A stretch of DNA of 10,321 nucleotides, taken from the NCBI GenBank assembly GCA_916720015.1, contig CAKAPZ010000026.1, positions 1 to 10,321 of the forward strand, in the 5' to 3' direction. Positions 6,618 through 10,321 of the stretch are shown here, in pieces (the stretch's first letter is position 1; each line of letters starts with the position of its first letter). Under the pieces are notes generated by a model, which worked only from the letters and a program-made list of their open reading frames with translations, made no database searches and was not told where the DNA came from. The translations under genes were made by a program, and so were the position numbers. The stretch comes from an uncultured Atopobium sp. (GTDB lineage: Bacteria; Actinomycetota; Coriobacteriia; Coriobacteriales; Atopobiaceae).

Positions 6618-6646
6618 TGCTCAAAAGTGTCTTTGGCGGGTATAGT
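6618..6646 (+). promoter_or_regulatory. metK: Probable metK promoter
   Basis: TATAGT at 6641-6646 is a good -10, with a weak -35 TGCTCA (6618-6623) 17 bases upstream. The better-looking TTGACT at 6607-6612 is 28 bases away, too far to pair. Transcription would begin near 6653, giving a leader of about 65 bases. Confidence 0.42.
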
Positions 6647-6685
6647 AAGAGTGGTTGCGCGTAGAAGAACGCAAATATTCTGCAT

Positions 6686-6704
6686 ACGCAGAGAAGCCAT
6701 GCGT
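6686..6704 (+). other. Small stem in metK leader next to the ribosome site
   Basis: ACGCA (6686-6690) and TGCGT (6700-6704) can pair around a 9-base loop directly before the ribosome site GAAAGGA (6705-6711). A second possible stem, TTGCG (6655-6659) with CGCAA (6670-6674), lies upstream. ACGCA also occurs at 6669-6673, so alternative pairings are possible. I see none of the conserved cores of the large SAM riboswitches. A regulatory role is speculative. Confidence 0.22.
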
Positions 6705-6717
6705 GAAAGGATAGTTC

Positions 6718-7980
6718 ATGGCACACAAAAACTATTTGTTTACCTCAGAAAGTGTTACTGAGGGACACCCAGACAAGGTTTGCGATCAGATTTCTGACGC
6801 AATCCTTGATGCAATCTTGGCAAAAGAGGCGGAGCTTGAAGAGCGTGGGTACGTTTCTCCAAGTGGTGTTCCTGCTTGCTTGGATAACGTTCGTTGTGCA
6901 TGCGAGACCTTTGCTACTACAGGAACTATTGTGGTAGCAGGAGAAATTCGCACTCAATCCTACGTTGATGTTCAGGAGATTGTTCGTAACACCCTCAGAA
7001 ATATTGGCTATGACCGCGCTAAGTATGGTTTTGACTGCGAGACCTGCGGTGTTTTGAGCCTTATCCATGAGCAGAGCCCAGATATTGCCCAGGGTGTTGA
7101 TCAGTCCTATGACACACAAGCAGGGCGTACCACTGACCCGCTTGATCTTATCGGCGCAGGCGATCAGGGTATGATGTTTGGTTTTGCCTCTGACGAGACC
7201 GATGTTCTTATGCCAATGCCAGCTTACCTGGCTCAGCGTCTGGCTCAGCGCCTCTCAGAGGTGCGTAAGTCTGGCGAGGTTGAGTACTTACGTCCAGATG
7301 GTAAGACTCAGGTTACCGTTCGTTATGAGGACGAGAAGCCCGTTGAGGTCACAGCCATTGTTGTCTCCACGCAGCATGCCCCAGAGATTGAGGACATGTC
7401 CGTTATCAAGCAGGACATGATTGACCACGTTATTGCTCCTGTTATGGGTGAGGTCAACATTGCTTGGGACAACGCAGACATTTACGTCAATCCAACTGGC
7501 CGCTTTGTTGTTGGTGGACCTATGGGAGATACTGGTCTTACCGGTAGAAAGATTATTGTTGATACCTACGGCGGTATGGGTCGTCATGGTGGCGGCGCTT
7601 TCTCCGGAAAGGACTGTACCAAGGTTGATCGCTCAGCAGCATATGCAGCTCGCTGGGTTGCCAAGAACGTTGTAGCAGCTGGTCTTGCAAAGAAGTGTGA
7701 AGTTCAGCTTGCCTACGCCATTGGCGTTTCTCATCCACTGTCTATCATGGTTGATACCTTTGGCACTGGTATTGTTGACGATGCTGTAATTGAGCAGGCT
7801 ATCGAGAAGGTCTTTGATCTTCGTCCTGGTGCCATTATTAGAGATCTTAAGCTGCGCCGTCCTATCTTCTCTAAGACAGCAGCATATGGTCACTTTGGTC
7901 GTAAAGACCCAGACTTCACCTGGGAAGCAATTGACCGTGTTCAGGAGCTTAAGGACGCAGTTTTTGCACTTCAGGCATAA
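6718..7980 (+). CDS. metK: S-adenosylmethionine synthetase
   Basis: MetK makes SAM from methionine and ATP with release of phosphate and pyrophosphate, and is the cell's main source of methyl groups and of SAM for radical SAM enzymes. All signatures are present in the 420 residues: [13 protein letters not shown] (8-20), the ATP-binding hexapeptide GAGDQG (146-151) within [32 protein letters not shown] (266-285), and the P-loop-like GGGAFSGKD (291-299) followed by [16 protein letters not shown] and [10 protein letters not shown]. It is longer than the roughly 384-residue E. coli enzyme. One reason is about 18 additional residues between DAIL (31-34) and the conserved CACET (60-64), with several cysteines. 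The ATG at 6718 follows GAAAGGA (6705-6711) by 6 bases. The gene is monocistronic, closed off upstream by a terminator, and ends only 5 bases from the convergent membrane-protein gene. Confidence 0.97.
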   Translation: MAHKNYLFTSESVTEGHPDKVCDQISDAILDAILAKEAELEERGYVSPSGVPACLDNVRCACETFATTGTIVVAGEIRTQSYVDVQEIVRNTLRNIGYDRAKYGFDCETCGVLSLIHEQSPDIAQGVDQSYDTQAGRTTDPLDLIGAGDQGMMFGFASDETDVLMPMPAYLAQRLAQRLSEVRKSGEVEYLRPDGKTQVTVRYEDEKPVEVTAIVVSTQHAPEIEDMSVIKQDMIDHVIAPVMGEVNIAWDNADIYVNPTGRFVVGGPMGDTGLTGRKIIVDTYGGMGRHGGGAFSGKDCTKVDRSAAYAARWVAKNVVAAGLAKKCEVQLAYAIGVSHPLSIMVDTFGTGIVDDAVIEQAIEKVFDLRPGAIIRDLKLRRPIFSKTAAYGHFGRKDPDFTWEAIDRVQELKDAVFALQA

Positions 7981-7985
7981 CGTTC

Positions 7986-8432
7986 TTACAAGGTAATCTT
8001 GTACAACCTCATAGAACCTTCTTCCAGCACCACCTCAAAACCTGGGGTGGTGTCTGTTATTTGCGTAATACCTCTGAAGGTTCCAGGTTTGTAGGTGCTG
8101 GTAACAGCGTTGGAGTAATCAACAACGTTGTTCAGAATAAGGACGTACTGCACGTTAAGGTCATGTGCCGTCTGAAGTGCCTCAGGGTCGCTGGCAATGC
8201 GATTAAGACGTTTGCGAAGAATTGCGCTTGCAGGACGTTCTGAGGCGTCATAGCCGTTAGGGAAGCGCCAGAGCACGTGAAGGTCGTTAGTGCCATATGC
8301 CCAGAGGCTGCCATCTTGAGGTAGGTTGGCAATAACGGCACCCGCAGGAACGGTAAGCTCTACGCGGCGCAAAAACTCAAGTTCCTCTGATGTCAAAATG
8401 TAGTGATCACCATAGGCCTTCTCGGAAGCTTG
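7986..8432 (-). pseudogene. C-terminal soluble domain of DUF6541-like membrane protein, separated by frameshift
   Basis: This stretch encodes the 148-residue end of the membrane protein that begins at 10155, but in the +1 frame relative to the upstream part. It starts QASEKAYGDHYILTSEEL and contains AGAVIANLPQDGSLWAYGTN, resembling the 'N-x-x-DGS-x-x-Y' block of DUF6541 C-terminal domains, then LRKRLNRIASDPE and NVQYVLILNN. The open frame extends back to 8507, but residues before the junction (MCSTMWSLCQTLNRKSQF) look like out-of-frame translation. There is no ribosome site or plausible independent start, so it is not a separate gene. Dropping one A from the run at 8433-8436 joins both parts into a 722-residue protein. 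This may be a genuine mutation, a sequence error or, less likely, recoding. Confidence 0.72.
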
Positions 8433-10155
8433 TTTTAAACGCAAGAGCAGCAGGAATTGGCTCTTCCGATTTAAGGTTTGGCATAGGGACCACATAGTTG
8501 AGCACAACTACGCACACTATAATTGCACCAACAATCAGAGGTTTAGCCAAAACGTTGCAAAAGACGCAGGTCTGAACCTTAGTTTGAGCCTGATTTTGGC
8601 GCTGAGCAATTTTTTCTCGCCAAGAGGCAAATGTTTCCAATGCAGCTTCGGCAAGGGTTGCTAGGCCAAGTGCTGCCAGCGGAATTGCCATAATGACGCA
8701 GCTAGCGGCAATGCGGAACGGATCGGTATACCAAAATCCCGAGAGATATCCCTTCAGAGGAACGTCAAACGTAATAATAAAAATGCAGAGTATAGACAGG
8801 TACATAAAGGCAGATACCATCCATCGAGCCTGCTTGTGCTTAAACGTCCATACAGCGCCTATAAGCACGCAGATTGAAAGTATCGGTTGTGGAGAAACAA
8901 GCTCTCCACCTGCGTACGACTGTCCAATAAAGTCTATGCCAAGGGCGTGCAAAATAGCATCTTGCAGGCTAGAGTAGGCGCTCCACCAGAAATTGAGAGC
9001 CACGCCTCGAACAATCAAAACGTAGTAGAAAACAGACCAAATAACCAGCGCAAAGATAAAGAATGCGTATGCCAGCGTGACAGGCTTGATTTGTTTTCCA
9101 AAGAGAATAACTCTGCGTTTTGATTCTCCAATGCGCGCAAAACTCCAAGGCAAAAGCACAACAATTGACGAGAAAATCGTGGAAGGATGCAAGATAAAGA
9201 GGGTAATCAAGCCAAGAACAAATATGACAATAAGCCAGATGAGGTCGTGTTTTGGTGTTTTTGAGCGAGTCATCTGCATAAAAATCCACCAGATAGAAGG
9301 CATTACACAGAAGGCTACGGTGTTAGGAAAGATTGGTCCATAGATGAGAAGCGACCAAGGGAAAACAAAAAATGCTAGGCAAACAAAAGCTCCACTGATA
9401 AGCGCAATGCGATGTTTAGGAAGAACTTTTGCAATAAGTGAGCAGATTGAGAGCGGAAAGATAATTGCTGCACTGACAAAGTTGAGTGCATTACCTGCAA
9501 TAGGAACGGTTGTAGAAACAAGCTGCGTTGTTAGTGCAACAATGATGTTCCAGCCTGAAGGATAAAATCCCGAAGTCCCCGGCTCCCAAGGTGTAATTGA
9601 AGCTTCTACGGTGCTGTAGAAGTCATAGTGAATTGATGAGTACTTTTGAGACTCAATCATTGCCTGCGTGACATCTAAGTGATGCACAATGTCCCAGCCC
9701 TGAACAAAGGAGCTGGCAGACGGCAGGGTAGGTAAGAAGAGGAGTCCTACGGTAAGGAGACCAACCGCAACATACAGAAGGGGCATCCAGAAAGGGAGTT
9801 CTTCGCAGATAAATGCTGGTACAGGGCTAATTGATTGCTTGCCAACGCGTATTGCTTCGGATTTGACGGGTTTCTCGCTCCTGAAATCCTCTTTGTGTTT
9901 GGGTGCAACATAAAAAACGTAGCCATTGACTAGAGCTGCGATAAGCAGTGGAACAAGAACCATTACAGCCAAGGGGATGGGAATGTTAAGCGCGCTGAAG
10001 ATTTCTCCCTCAATAAAATAGAGTGCGCAGCTGACCAAAGGAGCACTAACAAGTGCCCAGGGCTTTGGCATGCCGGAAGCATGCAACAAAATGACGCCCG
10101 GCACGTAGAGTAGGGCAATAATGACAACTACACTTTGGAAGAACTCAAGCCACAT
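8407..10155 (-). CDS. Polytopic membrane protein, DUF6541-like (GT-C-type envelope protein), frameshifted near its 3' end
   Basis: As read, the product is 582 residues with many membrane helices (about 8-26, 33-50, 60-82, 123-141, 203-240, 250-272, 305-322, 362-382 and others). It belongs with the large actinobacterial DUF6541 membrane proteins, whose layout resembles GT-C glycosyltransferases; an envelope or cell-surface polysaccharide role is inferred. After the fourth helix an outside loop holds GWDIVHHLDVTQAMI (153-167) and GFYPSGWN (196-203), like the acidic first loop of GT-C enzymes. Residues up to K574 (PIPAALAFK) belong to the family frame. The last eight (TSFREGLW) do not, because a one-base frameshift in the A-run at 8433-8436 leads to a stop at 8407. 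The C-terminal soluble domain continues in another frame to 7986. The ATG at 10155 has only a weak, close ribosome site. It converges on metK. Confidence 0.72.
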   Translation of the reverse strand: MWLEFFQSVVVIIALLYVPGVILLHASGMPKPWALVSAPLVSCALYFIEGEIFSALNIPIPLAVMVLVPLLIAALVNGYVFYVAPKHKEDFRSEKPVKSEAIRVGKQSISPVPAFICEELPFWMPLLYVAVGLLTVGLLFLPTLPSASSFVQGWDIVHHLDVTQAMIESQKYSSIHYDFYSTVEASITPWEPGTSGFYPSGWNIIVALTTQLVSTTVPIAGNALNFVSAAIIFPLSICSLIAKVLPKHRIALISGAFVCLAFFVFPWSLLIYGPIFPNTVAFCVMPSIWWIFMQMTRSKTPKHDLIWLIVIFVLGLITLFILHPSTIFSSIVVLLPWSFARIGESKRRVILFGKQIKPVTLAYAFFIFALVIWSVFYYVLIVRGVALNFWWSAYSSLQDAILHALGIDFIGQSYAGGELVSPQPILSICVLIGAVWTFKHKQARWMVSAFMYLSILCIFIITFDVPLKGYLSGFWYTDPFRIAASCVIMAIPLAALGLATLAEAALETFASWREKIAQRQNQAQTKVQTCVFCNVLAKPLIVGAIIVCVVVLNYVVPMPNLKSEEPIPAALAFKTSFREGLW

Positions 10156-10198
10156 CCTGATCCAATCAAGGTGTTAGTAAAAATTCTTATACTTCTGG

Positions 10199-10218
10199 GT
10201 CACGCGACTGGGCGTGAC
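10199..10218. repeat. Inverted repeat GTCACGC-N6-GCGTGAC upstream of the membrane-protein gene
   Basis: Perfect 7-base arms at 10199-10205 and 10212-10218 surround GACTGG. The site is 43-63 bases upstream of the membrane-protein ATG and next to a -10-like TATAAG on the minus strand (10191-10186). No T-run follows on either strand, so an operator is more likely than a terminator. The remainder of 10156-10278 shows nothing else I can support. Confidence 0.4.
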
Positions 10219-10278
10219 AGTTATTTCAAACAGACTGGTCTATTTTACGATAGAAGCAAAAGTGGTGTTGAGATAAAC

Positions 10279-10303
10279 AAAAAGGACTTCCGAAGAAGTC
10301 CTT
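10279..10303 (-). terminator. Rho-independent terminator with UUCG loop (minus strand)
   Basis: On the minus strand, AAGGACTTC (10303-10295), the loop TTCG, GAAGTCCTT (10290-10282) and a run of T through 10279 form a strong 9-base stem with a stable tetraloop. It terminates a minus-strand transcript entering from beyond the right edge, apparently the tRNA whose 3' end is at 10311. On the plus strand no T-run follows. Confidence 0.85.
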
Positions 10304-10310
10304 GAACATT

Positions 10311-10321
10311 TGGTAGCCCGT
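10311..10321 (-). tRNA. Possible 3' end of a tRNA gene (CCA encoded), cut by window edge
   Basis: The minus strand at the edge reads ACGGGCTACCA, which fits a 7-base acceptor strand (ACGGGCT), discriminator A and an encoded CCA. A terminator stem begins 8 bases later, the common arrangement for a bacterial tRNA gene. The matching 5' strand would be AGCCCGT, or GGCCCGT with a G-U pair, as in many tRNA-Glu genes; identity cannot be settled from 11 bases. Confidence 0.45.

Noticed and set aside
6607..6646. TTGACT with TATAGT as a consensus metK promoter
   Set aside because: The 28-base spacing is far too long; a weaker -35 at 6618 fits better.
7987..8003. Stem TACAAG-GTAAT-CTTGTA just after metK as a metK terminator
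   Set aside because: Only 6 bases, no T-run after it, and it lies in the coding end of the convergent membrane-protein gene.
8028..8052. Strong stem CACCACC...GGTGGTG downstream of metK
   Set aside because: It is inside coding sequence of the membrane protein and not followed by T on the plus strand; probably coincidental.
8433..8440. Programmed -1 frameshift at TTTAAAA in the membrane-protein gene
   Set aside because: The gene frame is TTT AAA ACA, so the heptamer is not in slippage phase, and the needed shift is +1.
1..10321. CRISPR array, insertion sequence, prophage or toxin-antitoxin genes
   Set aside because: No spaced direct repeats, transposase, integrase or phage-like products were seen; gene content is chromosomal housekeeping plus one accessory-like operon.

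Overview
The window looks like chromosomal DNA from a moderate-GC actinobacterium of the class Coriobacteriia, most likely Atopobiaceae (Atopobium/Lancefieldella/Olsenella-like). This is an inference from gene style: a sepF-yggT-divIVA division cluster, LexA boxes of the Gram-positive/actinobacterial type, a MetK with family-unusual insertions, and a DUF6541-type polytopic envelope protein. It has not been confirmed by a database search.

Layout: (1) 1-1582, plus strand: the 3' part of sepF, then yggT and divIVA, a cell-division and polar-growth cluster closed by a hairpin terminator at 1611-1638. (2) 1663-4057, minus strand: a two-gene operon with a 68-bp overlap. A radical SAM protein with a C-terminal helix-hairpin-helix (the 'DNA modification/repair radical SAM' family found linked to uracil-DNA glycosylases) is followed by its usual partner, a DUF4130/TIGR03915-type protein. 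(3) 4058-4235: a short divergent control region carrying two LexA/SOS-box-like palindromes, one near each divergent transcription unit. (4) 4236-5660, plus strand: an HD-domain CCA-adding tRNA nucleotidyltransferase. (5) 5792-6517, plus strand: a TetR-family regulator with a long N-terminal extension and a palindrome in its leader, closed by a terminator. (6) 6718-7980, plus strand: metK (S-adenosylmethionine synthetase). (7) 7986-10155, minus strand: a large multi-membrane DUF6541-like protein, broken in this sequence by a single-base frameshift near 8433. (8) 10279-10321, minus strand: a UUCG-loop terminator, and next to it what looks like the 3' end of a tRNA gene running off the window.

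The most interesting unit is region 2-3. A poorly characterised radical SAM/DUF4130 pair sits behind near-consensus SOS boxes, which suggests a DNA-damage-inducible nucleic-acid repair or modification system. MetK, which makes the SAM that radical SAM enzymes use, is about 2.7 kb away, but nothing in the sequence shows a direct link. The rest is ordinary housekeeping, apart from the frameshifted membrane protein.
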